Shown: one piece after another, positions 18,671-27,411 of the stretch
Layout: every line of letters begins with the position of its first letter
Position numbering within the stretch: position 1 is the stretch's first letter
DNA from: an uncultured bacterium
GTDB lineage: Bacteria > Bacteroidota > Bacteroidia > Chitinophagales > Chitinophagaceae
Reading direction: 5' to 3'
NCBI GenBank assembly: GCA_903826405.1
Contig: CAIKEH010000005.1
Coordinates: 101,670 to 165,669, forward strand
Length of the DNA stretch: 64,000 bases
The notes under the pieces: generated by a model
Told to the model about the DNA's origin: nothing
Databases searched by the model: none
The model's input: only the letters and a program-made list of their open reading frames with translations
Translations under genes and position numbers: made by a program

Positions 18671-19573
18671 TCAAGACTTGGACTTGACGGCAAGGTATAT
18701 CAATGAACTGCATGATGACCGGTTCATCAAAGCCTGAGCATTCGAAAGTCCCCCTTCAAATAACGCTCTGACCAGGGAAGATCTTCCGCTCTTGTATTTT
18801 TCACTCAACAAGCTAACATAGAAACTGTCGTACCACATGCGCCGCTGGTCATACATGGACAAACCATGCTTTTCCAATAACACCCTCATGGCATTGGGGG
18901 AAAAATGATACAGGTGACGGGGAACGTCCCAGGCAGCCCAGTACTCACCGTAATGCATCGCATCGCCGGAAGTGAAGTTCGGGACGGCGACGAACAGTCT
19001 GCCACCAGGTTTCAAAACCCTGACCAGTTCATCCAGGGTCGAGTGCAGATCATGAACATGCTCCAAAACATGCCAAAGTGTAATAACATCAAATGTCCCG
19101 GAAGTCAAAGTATGCAATGAACCAGAATCACTGACATCGATACCGTATCTTTCTTTAGCCACCCTGCGCGCATCAGCATCTGGCTCCAATCCAGTCACTT
19201 CCCATCCCGCTTTTTTCATGACATCCAGAAAAGCGCCGGTACCACATCCCAGATCCAGTAATCGCCCAGCCTTTTGAGCGGATTCTTTCTCAACAAGACG
19301 ATGTTTGCCCACCAATGTATGACGACGGACAAGATGATAGAGTCGGTTGACCATTCCCTCACGGGTATCGGTATGCGAAATATAGGATTCAGCTTTGTAA
19401 TACCCAGCTATAGAGGCAGCATCAGGCGCGTTCTGGGTGAATCGCCCCTGGCAACCGTTACAATGGTTGATCCCGAAGAGTTCGCCGCTAACTGTATGAT
19501 CCTTTACCGACAATACCTGCCTGGTATCAGCAGAACCACAGATGGGACATGAAGTATGAATGATCGGGGGCAT
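18671..19573 (-). CDS. Class I SAM-dependent methyltransferase with N-terminal zinc ribbon
   Basis: A 300-residue protein with a zinc-finger-like head (CPICGSADTRQVL at about 9-21 and CNGCQGRFTQNAP near 38) and a Rossmann methyltransferase domain: motif I LLDLGCGTGAFLDVM, an acidic residue after the second strand (TGLEPDADA), and a motif IV region ITLWHVLEHVHD. This is the UbiE/UbiG-like domain 11/25 group often linked to cell-surface sugar or small-molecule modification; the substrate cannot be told. It lies 7 bases after the HU-like membrane protein gene and is probably cotranscribed with it. Confidence 0.85.
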   Translation of the reverse strand: MPPIIHTSCPICGSADTRQVLSVKDHTVSGELFGINHCNGCQGRFTQNAPDAASIAGYYKAESYISHTDTREGMVNRLYHLVRRHTLVGKHRLVEKESAQKAGRLLDLGCGTGAFLDVMKKAGWEVTGLEPDADARRVAKERYGIDVSDSGSLHTLTSGTFDVITLWHVLEHVHDLHSTLDELVRVLKPGGRLFVAVPNFTSGDAMHYGEYWAAWDVPRHLYHFSPNAMRVLLEKHGLSMYDQRRMWYDSFYVSLLSEKYKSGRSSLVRALFEGGLSNAQALMNRSSCSSLIYLAVKSKS

Positions 19574-19580
19574 AGGTTGG

Positions 19581-20261
19581 TCAAGGTTGGCTGAAGTGGG
19601 TCTCAGCAGCCTTCGACGGGTGGATTGGATCCATCCTTCCGGCGGGTATACCCTGATCAGCGAGAAAGATCCTTGCGGCGATCAAAAGAACGGCGATGGC
19701 GGAAATTATGGCGGCATGAATCCACCATCCTTCTTTTTCAAGAGTATAGTCTTCGCCAGCCAGTATATCCTGCATTTCCTGAGTTCCCAACTCGCGATCG
19801 CCCACGCGCATACGATGGCTGATGCCCTGACGTACCACCCTGAAGGCGGGCACCGGTGCTCCAAAACCATAGTAGACAGGCTTCGGTTCAAAAAAAAGGT
19901 CGTCACCCGTATTCGCCATAAGTTGGCCGATACCATCCAGATTCACTTTCCGGCCTGCCCTTATTTCGGTTTTGAGTTCCCGGGCGAAATCATTCACCTC
20001 CTTGATGGCCTCCCATTCCGGGATATCCCTCTTTCTGGATATGTAATCGAACAAGTCCTTCTGAGGCGAGTCGTTCATACTGTCATAGTTGATGTCATAG
20101 CCAGGAGCAAGTATCTTCCTGTTGGCGAAATCGGTCTGGGCAGAAATGCGGGAAAGTTCGAACGTACCGATTCCAGGTACACTCAGAGATCGGTTCTGAA
20201 TGAAGTAATCATACAATAGGTCTTGAAGTGAGATGGAGGTCATACGTACTGGATAGGTCAA
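19581..20261 (-). CDS. HU-CCDC81-like domain protein with C-terminal membrane segment
   Basis: Residues about 7-85 look like the bacterial HU-like module of the HU-CCDC81 family (SLQDLLYDYFIQNRSLSVPGIGTFEL: an HU fold without the DNA-binding arm), followed by a second related stretch with GRKVNLDGIGQLM. A single hydrophobic helix lies at about 178-196 (IHAAIISAIAVLLIAARIF), then a short tail. In other Bacteroidota such proteins carry SPOR or other periplasmic peptidoglycan-binding parts; here the tail is only about 30 residues, with no SPOR domain visible. The start may be either Met1 or Met7 (MTSISLQ). It is encoded between the TPR/barrel pair and the methyltransferase on one strand. Confidence 0.75.
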   Translation of the reverse strand: MTYPVRMTSISLQDLLYDYFIQNRSLSVPGIGTFELSRISAQTDFANRKILAPGYDINYDSMNDSPQKDLFDYISRKRDIPEWEAIKEVNDFARELKTEIRAGRKVNLDGIGQLMANTGDDLFFEPKPVYYGFGAPVPAFRVVRQGISHRMRVGDRELGTQEMQDILAGEDYTLEKEGWWIHAAIISAIAVLLIAARIFLADQGIPAGRMDPIHPSKAAETHFSQP

Positions 20262-20308
20262 ATATATGGCTTTAGGGATATGGGGTGTTCCAAAGATTTC
20301 CCCATCGT

Positions 20309-21937
20309 TCAGAAGGTGAACCGGGCCCCAGCGAGCATGTTGAATCCATATCGGTCATAGTGGTACCAACGCTGGTATCGGGAATTCGTGATATTGTTGA
20401 ACTGGGTCCATAGGCTGATCTTTGATGCTATTCTGAATTCCAGCCCTGCATTCAGGTCGATGCCTCCACCCACGCGGCCATTGCCACCACGGGCATCCTT
20501 GTAAACCGACCCATCCCAAATATAAAGATCACTGGTCAGCCAAAGGTCCTTGATGATCATCCAACGAAGCTTAGCCGTCAGGTCGAAGGGCACCATTCCC
20601 CAAGGCCTGGGTTCTGTGGACTGGCTGTTGTAACTGAACCAGTCCATACCGGCATGAAGGGAAAAGGTCTCCCCCTGCACATAACCGAGTTCACCGTGTA
20701 TCTGCACCGCCTTGAGGAGTTGCTCGTAAATGATGCGGTACGATTTACCCGAACCAGTATCATTGACAAATAATGGAAGATTACGATATTCCACCCCGGC
20801 TATCTTGGCACTATACGTGAAATGACCTAGCAGGGTCCCACGGAATCCGACAAAACGCTCCGTCATCCTGTTGTTCCTGAACACGGTCGGGACACTGAGA
20901 TACGGGTTGACACTTTCAAAATGTTGATAGGTGCCTTTATTGTAATACCCTATCCAACCCGCCTGGATCACCCATTTCTGGTGCAAAATGGGAAATTCAA
21001 ACAGGAAATTAGGCAGGAGTTTGAACTGCCCATTATCCCAGGATGGTGTGGCCCCACCCTGTATCCGTGCATTTGGCGTATTGAAATTAAGGGCAACTGG
21101 AAAAGTGTAGAGGTTGTTGGTGATGGATTTGCCAGCATCCGGCGAGAAACGCGACATGTCTGCACGAAATCCGAGTTTGAAGGTATAGACCCTTCCCAAG
21201 GTTTTTTCCAGAGGCAGGTCAAGAACTGCGTTGCTTTCCTTATTTCTCCGAGAATCTGCGAACAACGATATCTTGAGGTCAGGCTTGTACCAGATACCAA
21301 ATTTCGTGGCAGCGGTGTTCCTTATCCCGGCCTGCATGGCTACCGTGGAAAACCGATTTAGCAGTTCGGATCGTGTGAATGCATACTGGGAATGATCGTA
21401 GCCATACAAAAAATATTTATCCTGTTGAAAGGAAGCTGCCGCATGCAGCTCCAGATCCGAAGAAACCGGAGTGTACATGTCTCCCCTAAGATAGGTTCGG
21501 CCGTATTCCTGATTTTCGATCTTGCCTTTTGAAGATATATGGTCCGCGTGAATGGCGATACGCGTCTGCTGATCACCGAAACTGAATCCTCCCTGTAAAA
21601 AGGGCGTTCGCAGGTTACCATATCCCAATTTGATCGTATTGCGATTGGACCAATCGCCCAGAGAATCCACTTTAAAAGGTATAGGCGTAAGGGATGCCGG
21701 TTGCAGCGCAGGCAGAATGCCCTGATCTGGTATGGTGTAAGAGAATCGCGGCCTTGTGGTATCTGCAGACGGAGGAGCCGCATGGAAATTTATTTTAGCT
21801 GCATTCCGGAGCACAGGCTTGAAAGAAGAAGTGATATCGATGGTCCGTTTTGTTGTATCCTTTTGCTGCGCCTGCGCATGCAACAAAGGGAAGATCAACC
21901 CGAAGATGAAAATGGTGCTATGGATGTATCTGATCAT
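20309..21937 (-). CDS. Outer-membrane beta-barrel protein, TonB-receptor-barrel-like
   Basis: A 542-residue exported protein with signal peptide (about 1-23, HAQAQ). There is no plug domain; from residue 95 the chain is a series of amphipathic strands (RNTIKLGYGNLRTPFLQGGFSFG, FKLGFRADMSRF, GGGIDLNAGLEFRIASKISLWTQFNNI) and ends MLAGARFTF, a typical barrel C-terminus with terminal Phe. The late segment ISLWTQFNNITNSRYQRWYHYDRYGF looks like the end of TonB-dependent receptors. It is only 16 bases after the 1-kilo-residue TPR protein and the two recur together in Bacteroidota genomes as far as I recall. Role unknown; transport or envelope assembly is inference. Confidence 0.8.
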   Translation of the reverse strand: MIRYIHSTIFIFGLIFPLLHAQAQQKDTTKRTIDITSSFKPVLRNAAKINFHAAPPSADTTRPRFSYTIPDQGILPALQPASLTPIPFKVDSLGDWSNRNTIKLGYGNLRTPFLQGGFSFGDQQTRIAIHADHISSKGKIENQEYGRTYLRGDMYTPVSSDLELHAAASFQQDKYFLYGYDHSQYAFTRSELLNRFSTVAMQAGIRNTAATKFGIWYKPDLKISLFADSRRNKESNAVLDLPLEKTLGRVYTFKLGFRADMSRFSPDAGKSITNNLYTFPVALNFNTPNARIQGGATPSWDNGQFKLLPNFLFEFPILHQKWVIQAGWIGYYNKGTYQHFESVNPYLSVPTVFRNNRMTERFVGFRGTLLGHFTYSAKIAGVEYRNLPLFVNDTGSGKSYRIIYEQLLKAVQIHGELGYVQGETFSLHAGMDWFSYNSQSTEPRPWGMVPFDLTAKLRWMIIKDLWLTSDLYIWDGSVYKDARGGNGRVGGGIDLNAGLEFRIASKISLWTQFNNITNSRYQRWYHYDRYGFNMLAGARFTF

Positions 21938-21953
21938 TTATGGAAGTACCTGT

Positions 21954-24900
21954 TTATTGTTTGCCACTTTTTTCGAGCATCTTTACTTGATCCAACTTTT
22001 CCTGAGCTTCGTTTTTCAACTCCGTGATCTTACAGTTGTCGACCACACTCTGCAAAGTGGCTTTCGCATTGAAATAATCTTTCTGCCGAATGAAAAGATC
22101 TCCCAATAAGATATAAGCTTTCGTGATCCAGTAATCGTAAGAGCCGGACTTGCTGATGGTCTCGAATGCGGCTTTTTCTGCATTCGTCCAATCCTGTAAC
22201 TGGAAATAGGTTTCGGCTATACGGTAGCGTGCCTCTGCACCCAGAACAGCCTTGTTGACGGCCACAACTTCCCGGTAGGCGGACTGGGCTTCTGCAAACC
22301 TTCCCTGAGCTCCCAATGAATGAGCGACCACCATGCCGGCAAGCGCCTTGTCATCCGTACTGATGGATCTTTCCCGGAGGAGTTCCTGGGCGTTACCTTC
22401 CGCTTCTTTCCATTTCTGCTGCTGGTACTGACTGCGTAAGAGACCCCGCATGGCATCGAGCCGTTGCTCACGGTTACCTGTAACTGATTTAGACAGGGCG
22501 AAATACCTCTCGGCATCGGGATAATCCTGCAATTCGAAATAGTATACATGTGCGGCTTGCTGGCTGGACTTTTCCAGGTATTTGCCGGATCCCTGATCCG
22601 CAAGTCTGGCATAGCTGGCAGCCGCATTCTTCCAATCCTTCCTTGTGGCATAGATACCAGCGCGCATATTCTCGGCATCCTGATGGAATTGACCATCGGG
22701 ATATTTTTGCAGGTAACTATTTATGGATTCCAGCGCAGTTCCCGGATCTGAAGCATATCGGCTTTCAACGGATGCGAATGCCAGTGAATCTTCCTGATCC
22801 TTAGTCACGGTTTGATTGGCGGAACGGAGAAACTCCACATATTCCGATGTCTTTCCTTCCTCAACATAAATGGCTTTTGCGTTCTCCAAAGCCTCATTTG
22901 CTTCGGAGGAATGGGGATAATCAGCGATGAGTTTCTTATAGCTGTTCAGCGACTCCTTATTATTATCCAGATTGAACCAGGCGATTCCCTGCTTAAGTAA
23001 AGCCTTGGGCTTCAGACCATCCTGGTTGCCGTCAGACCTGACCACACGAGCCAGATAAGGAAGTGCATCCCTGAATTTCTCATCCCCCATGTAGGTATTC
23101 GCGATCTCCATGTTTACGGTGGTCACCAGATCGGAAGCGGGATACTTCTGTTCGAATGTCTTCAGAATATTCAACTTTTCATTACCGTTTGCAACACCTG
23201 CGATCAGGGCATTCTGGTAAGTCGCATAGTCGGCGGAAGGCCAGGAATAGGTAAGGGCATTGCTATAGTAGCTCTTGGCCTTGGTGAAATCCCTGCTCAT
23301 GAAATAACAATCCGCAGTCCGCATAAAGGCATCCTGAACCAATTCCGGAGATCGCAGAGCAGCACCCTTTGCGATCGGCTCAAATAAACCTGATGCCGCC
23401 TTGTAATTCTCCTTGCGCAGATAGCAATAACCTAGATTATACTGGGCGTGTGAAACACTGGCATCGCCTTCAGCTGACGGGGAAGCCAGATAAGCATTGT
23501 ACGATCGAATGGCGTCGTCCACCCTGCCTTGCCTGTAAGCGATCTCTCCTTTCCAGAAATGGGATGCCCCTGTGATAGATGGGATGGTGCTGCTTTTCAA
23601 CGACCTATCCAACAGCGCATCTGCACCGTCGAGGTCCTGATCGTTGATGAGTTCCATAGCACGTCCGAATGCCACCTTCCCATATACATTCTTCGTGCTC
23701 TCCGAAGGATCTTTGACGGACCCCAACATGGTCATGGCTTCACGATAATTATTCGTGTTGGCGAGAAGGCTGACCATCAATTCGCGTGCCTCTTTATTAT
23801 AAGCAGAACCGGGGTATTCTTCGATGAATATCCTGAGTTCGTTCAACGCAATATCCTGATGACCCAGTTCATAGGAAAGTTTGGCATATTGGAATCGGGA
23901 GATCTCACGTTGACCGGGGTTGCTGCTGTTCGAGGCACAGAAAGCGAAAGCATTCCTGGCCTGGGCACGGTCACCCAATTTCAGGTAGGCATCACCGAGT
24001 AGATACATGGCACTCTGACTGAGCGAATCCTCACTGCCACTCAGCTTCCTGAAGCCTTCGGTGGACTTGGCATATTTACCTGTGGAATAGTAGGCATAGC
24101 TGAGTTCATAGAGCGACTCTCTACTGGGGTTTGCTGCACTTTTGACGGTCTGTTCCAGATAAGGGATCGCCTTTTCGTATTGTCGGCTCTCGAAGTATGC
24201 ATGCCCCATCAGTTGCTTGAGTTCAGGGTCATATACCGCGGACCCTTTACCGATGGTGGACTCCGCATATTCCAGTGCCTGCTTCTTCTTGCCTTGCATG
24301 TAGTAGATGCTGGCAATGTAATAAGGGACGACATGGCCGTATTCAGGATGCTTTTCCACTTTCCCGAAAGCATCAAGGGCATCGGAATAGTTGTTATCCC
24401 GGAAAGCGATCACCCCATAATAATATTGGGCGTCCAGTACATGAGGATCATCCGGAAGTTGACGAACACTGTTCAGCAATGGCTTGGCTTTTTCATACTG
24501 CTGGAGGTTGAAATAAGCATACCCCTGCTGGAATTTCATCGAAGCGATCTCCGCATTACTCAGTTGCCCGAAATCCACCTTTTCATAATTTAGGATAGCA
24601 TTACGCATGTCCTGATGGCGAAAATCATAATCACCGAGATGAAAGCCCATTTTCTGTACTAGTGCCTCGCTTCGTCCCAGTTCAATGAAGCGTTCCGCCT
24701 TTTCCGCGGCTTCTGCCTGATTCAATTTGAGGCCGCAGACGATAGTATAAAAATCAAGTTCTTCAGTATTGAACTGCCTGTTCGTCCTGTCTGTCTCCCT
24801 CAATTGAACATGAAGATCCCGGAATATGGGATCAGCGAGACTGTAATCACCATGCTGGAAGTATTCCTGTGCCTTAGTGAATTCTAGAAGAGGATCAGTA

Positions 24901-25022
24901 AAATACCTGGTCTCCTGAGCAAAAAGGGGCAAGGGGAAAAGTCCGGCGAAGGGGAAAGCGAACAGGCACAGGCGCAGGATGAATGAGCGAAAATAAATCT
25001 GGTGAATTTTACTTGTCCTCAA
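21954..25022 (-). CDS. Large periplasmic TPR-repeat protein
   Basis: About 1020 residues of helical repeats of the TPR/Sel1 kind (repeated A-x-x-Y-x-x-A-L-x-x-Y/F and P-x-x-P patterns, for example YFNLQQYEKAKPLLNSVRQLP, ALDAFGKVEKHPEYGHVVPYYIASIYYMQGKKKQALEYA), with no enzymatic motif. The open frame extends to an ATG at 25142, but that end has no export signal. A TTG at 25022 gives MRTSKIHQIYFRSF followed by a good hydrophobic signal segment ending LFAQ, 24 bases after a -7-like element, so I choose it. The protein is probably secreted to the periplasm and works with the barrel gene 16 bases downstream, perhaps like TPR partners of assembly machines. Function unknown. Confidence 0.8.
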   Translation of the reverse strand: MRTSKIHQIYFRSFILRLCLFAFPFAGLFPLPLFAQETRYFTDPLLEFTKAQEYFQHGDYSLADPIFRDLHVQLRETDRTNRQFNTEELDFYTIVCGLKLNQAEAAEKAERFIELGRSEALVQKMGFHLGDYDFRHQDMRNAILNYEKVDFGQLSNAEIASMKFQQGYAYFNLQQYEKAKPLLNSVRQLPDDPHVLDAQYYYGVIAFRDNNYSDALDAFGKVEKHPEYGHVVPYYIASIYYMQGKKKQALEYAESTIGKGSAVYDPELKQLMGHAYFESRQYEKAIPYLEQTVKSAANPSRESLYELSYAYYSTGKYAKSTEGFRKLSGSEDSLSQSAMYLLGDAYLKLGDRAQARNAFAFCASNSSNPGQREISRFQYAKLSYELGHQDIALNELRIFIEEYPGSAYNKEARELMVSLLANTNNYREAMTMLGSVKDPSESTKNVYGKVAFGRAMELINDQDLDGADALLDRSLKSSTIPSITGASHFWKGEIAYRQGRVDDAIRSYNAYLASPSAEGDASVSHAQYNLGYCYLRKENYKAASGLFEPIAKGAALRSPELVQDAFMRTADCYFMSRDFTKAKSYYSNALTYSWPSADYATYQNALIAGVANGNEKLNILKTFEQKYPASDLVTTVNMEIANTYMGDEKFRDALPYLARVVRSDGNQDGLKPKALLKQGIAWFNLDNNKESLNSYKKLIADYPHSSEANEALENAKAIYVEEGKTSEYVEFLRSANQTVTKDQEDSLAFASVESRYASDPGTALESINSYLQKYPDGQFHQDAENMRAGIYATRKDWKNAAASYARLADQGSGKYLEKSSQQAAHVYYFELQDYPDAERYFALSKSVTGNREQRLDAMRGLLRSQYQQQKWKEAEGNAQELLRERSISTDDKALAGMVVAHSLGAQGRFAEAQSAYREVVAVNKAVLGAEARYRIAETYFQLQDWTNAEKAAFETISKSGSYDYWITKAYILLGDLFIRQKDYFNAKATLQSVVDNCKITELKNEAQEKLDQVKMLEKSGKQ

Positions 25023-25045
25023 TGGATATCTTTCTTTGTCGTGGC

Positions 25046-25053
25046 TAAAATTA
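25046..25053 (-). promoter_or_regulatory. -7-like element before the TPR gene
   Basis: TAATTTTA on the minus strand differs from TAnnTTTG in the last base only; a TTG lies 16 bases further upstream. It supports a start at 25022 and excludes the ATG at 25142, which lies upstream of this element. Confidence 0.4.
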
Positions 25054-25175
25054 CATGTACTTACCGCATCAACACGGCAGTCAAATCTTTTGTGGATAAA
25101 ATACCTTTCAAAGTAACAGCATCTCCGCGTATACCTGTTCAAATATTTGTTAAATCAACTCTGGCCTCTTCGCAT

Positions 25176-25183
25176 TATTTTTG
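25176..25183 (+). promoter_or_regulatory. -7 element before the DoxX gene
   Basis: TATTTTTG is a perfect TAnnTTTG, 16 bases before the ATG at 25200. TTTG at 25146 is too far upstream for a standard -33 element. Confidence 0.45.
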
Positions 25184-25199
25184 CCCTAAATCACGTGCG

Positions 25200-25607
25200 A
25201 TGAAGAAATTACTCAGCACAGGCTATTCCAGCCTAAGCTTCAATCTGGCCATGCTTTTATTGAGGATCAGCCTTGGTGTACTCATGATCGCCCATGGCTA
25301 TGACAAGTTGGTCCATTTCGCTAAGTACAGGGAGAATTTCCACAATTTCCTGGGTTTGGGCCAGACCGCATCATTGAGCTTGAGCATTTTCGCGGAATTC
25401 TTCTGCTCCCTATTCCTCATCATCGGATTATTCACCAGATTCACCGTGATCCCACTCATCATCAACATGCTTGTCGCCATATTTGTCATCCACAACAGTG
25501 ATTTCTTCGGTCAGGCGGAAATGGCGAGTGTATTCATCGCCGGATTCATTGCCATCCTGCTGGTCGGACCAGGCAAAGCGAGTGTGGACGGAATCATGGG
25601 GAAATAA
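25200..25607 (+). CDS. DoxX family membrane protein
   Basis: A 135-residue four-helix membrane protein. It has the family's start LLLRISLGVLMIAHGYDKLVHF, then a second helix SIFAEFFCSLFLIIGLFTRF with the conserved E and G, then LIINMLVAIFV and a final helix FIAGFIAILLVGPGKASVD with the usual GPG. DoxX proteins are linked to thiosulfate:quinone oxidoreductase in archaea and to redox stress in bacteria, but most bacterial members have no proven role. The ATG at 25200 is preferred to an in-frame start at 25002, which lies inside the divergent TPR gene's upstream region. The thioesterase gene follows 21 bases later, suggesting an operon DoxX-thioesterase-cinA. Confidence 0.88.
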   Translation: MKKLLSTGYSSLSFNLAMLLLRISLGVLMIAHGYDKLVHFAKYRENFHNFLGLGQTASLSLSIFAEFFCSLFLIIGLFTRFTVIPLIINMLVAIFVIHNSDFFGQAEMASVFIAGFIAILLVGPGKASVDGIMGK

Positions 25608-25628
25608 TTTCAAAAGCTGATCACATTC

Positions 25629-26057
25629 ATGTTCACTTCCGAACATCATATCCGTGTCCGTTATGCTGAAACAGACCAAATGGATGTCGTTTATCACGGA
25701 AACTATGCCCAATTCTTTGAAGTGGCGAGGGCCGAAGCCATACGAGGGCTGGGGTTGACCTACAAGAATCTGGAGGAACTGGGCGTGATCATGCCCGTGG
25801 TCGAATTGCAGATGCGTTTTCTGCGGCCAGCCCACTATGATGACCTATTGACCATCAGAACAATACTCAGGGATCTTCCGGAAGATCATCGGATCGAGTT
25901 CCACCACGAAGTTCATAATGAAGAGGGCAGGATGATCACCACCGGACGCATCGTTCTCTATTTCATGGATTCCGCCAGTCAAAGCAAATGTCTGATGCCA
26001 GATATTTTAAGGCAGAAATTACAACCCTTTTTCCCCATTACGAATTCAGGCTCATGA
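25629..26057 (+). CDS. Acyl-CoA thioesterase, 4HBT/YbgC type hotdog fold
   Basis: A 142-residue hotdog-fold thioesterase. It has the YbgC/4-hydroxybenzoyl-CoA signature RVRYAETDQMDVVYHGNYAQFFEVARAE at about 9-36, with the active-site Asp in the ETDQMDVVYH run, and PVVELQMRFLRPAHYDDLL for the central helix and strand. YbgC relatives hydrolyse short-chain acyl-CoA, and in proteobacteria sit with the Tol-Pal genes; here it sits with cinA, and its stop overlaps cinA's start as ATGA, so translation is coupled. The substrate is not predictable. Confidence 0.9.
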   Translation: MFTSEHHIRVRYAETDQMDVVYHGNYAQFFEVARAEAIRGLGLTYKNLEELGVIMPVVELQMRFLRPAHYDDLLTIRTILRDLPEDHRIEFHHEVHNEEGRMITTGRIVLYFMDSASQSKCLMPDILRQKLQPFFPITNSGS

Positions 26058-27310
26058 ACGACAAGACCAATCTTGCTTCCATCATCACCATTGGCGATGA
26101 ACTGCTGATCGGGCAGACCATAGATACCAATAGTGCCTGGATGGCACAGAAACTGAATGCCATAGGAATCTGGGTACACCGCCGTGTAGCGGTCGGAGAT
26201 GGATGGGATGATATTTGGACTTCATTGAACGAAGAGTCTGCGCATTCTTCCATCATCCTGATTACCGGAGGATTGGGCCCAACAGCTGATGATATCACCA
26301 AACCTCTGCTGTGTTCCTATTTCGGTGGCAGTATGATCACGGATCCAGGAGCCCTGGCCAACGTGAAACACATATTCGAGATCGTATTGAAAAGGCCGAT
26401 GCTGGATAGAAATCTCCGTCAGGCCGATGTGCCCGATGTATGCACGGTGATCCAAAACTCGCGCGGTACCGCCCCGGGTATGTGGTTCGAAAAGAATGGA
26501 GTGATATTCGTCAGCATGCCCGGAGTACCTCATGAGATGAAAGGCATGATGGAAAAGGACGTTCTCCCAAGCCTTCAAAGTCGTTTCCAACTACCCCCGG
26601 TGCATCATCGCACCTTGCTGACCGCAGGCATCGGCGAATCCTTCCTCGCGGAAAGGATCAAGGACTTCGAGAGTGCACTGCCCGAAAACATAAAACTGGC
26701 ATATCTGCCTAATTATGGTATGGTGAGACTCCGACTCACTGGACGCGGAAACGATCCTGACTTGGATGGAGAGGTGGACCGTCAGTTCCAACAACTGAAA
26801 GACCAGGTGGCAGATGTACTAGTCATAGATTCAGACAGAACAATGCAGGATGTTGTGGGCGGACTTCTTCGGGAGAAAAAGTGGACACTCGCAACCGCCG
26901 AAAGTTGTACTGGTGGGTATTTAGCCCACCTCCTCACTTCCATACCCGGAAGCAGTGACTATTATCTGGGTGGTGTCGTCAGCTATGCAAACAGCGTCAA
27001 AACCGGAATGCTTGGAGTAGCCTCTGAATTAATCTCGACACATGGTGCCGTATCCCGCGAGACAGTTGAACAAATGGCAATTGGCGTCATGAGAAAATTA
27101 GGGGCCGATCTTGCCATCTCCACTTCAGGGATCATGGGGCCTGGCGGGGGATCAACGGAAAAGCCCGTGGGCACCGTATGGATCGCCGTGGCATATCACG
27201 ATAAGGTTGCATCCCAGCATTTCTCCTTCCGTTTCAACCGGGAAAGGAACATCGAACTGACGGCTCAAAATGGCCTGAACATGCTCAGAAAAATGATCTT
27301 GTCTGCGTGA
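26054..27310 (+). CDS. cinA: CinA family protein (MoeA-like plus nicotinamide-nucleotide amidase)
   Basis: A two-domain protein. The N-terminal MoaB/MoeA-like domain (about 1-165) has SIITIGDELLIGQTIDTNSAWMAQ and the GGLGPTADDIT motif, the COG1058 type linked to ADP-ribose pyrophosphatase activity. The C-terminal domain (from about 250) has ATAESCTGGYLAHLLTSIPGSS, the PncC nicotinamide-nucleotide amidase signature with its catalytic Ser, and GIMGPGGGSTEKPVGTVW. Together they salvage pyridine nucleotides. I choose the ATG at 26054 (MNDKTNLASIIT), which overlaps the thioesterase stop by 4 bases; the frame opens further upstream at 25988 but that part is thioesterase coding sequence. Length 418 residues is normal for the family. 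Confidence 0.93.
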   Translation: MNDKTNLASIITIGDELLIGQTIDTNSAWMAQKLNAIGIWVHRRVAVGDGWDDIWTSLNEESAHSSIILITGGLGPTADDITKPLLCSYFGGSMITDPGALANVKHIFEIVLKRPMLDRNLRQADVPDVCTVIQNSRGTAPGMWFEKNGVIFVSMPGVPHEMKGMMEKDVLPSLQSRFQLPPVHHRTLLTAGIGESFLAERIKDFESALPENIKLAYLPNYGMVRLRLTGRGNDPDLDGEVDRQFQQLKDQVADVLVIDSDRTMQDVVGGLLREKKWTLATAESCTGGYLAHLLTSIPGSSDYYLGGVVSYANSVKTGMLGVASELISTHGAVSRETVEQMAIGVMRKLGADLAISTSGIMGPGGGSTEKPVGTVWIAVAYHDKVASQHFSFRFNRERNIELTAQNGLNMLRKMILSA

Positions 27311-27341
27311 TGCTTGCGCAGGGTCATATGCTCGAAATCTT

Positions 27342-27349
27342 TACCTTTG
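27342..27349 (+). promoter_or_regulatory. -7 element before the E2 gene
   Basis: TACCTTTG is a perfect TAnnTTTG match. It lies 62 bases before the E2 start at 27412. Confidence 0.45.
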
Positions 27350-27411
27350 GCGTGATCGTCGAGCGAATCAGAACCGCACACCCGGATCAATAAACGAACC
27401 AAATCGCACAT

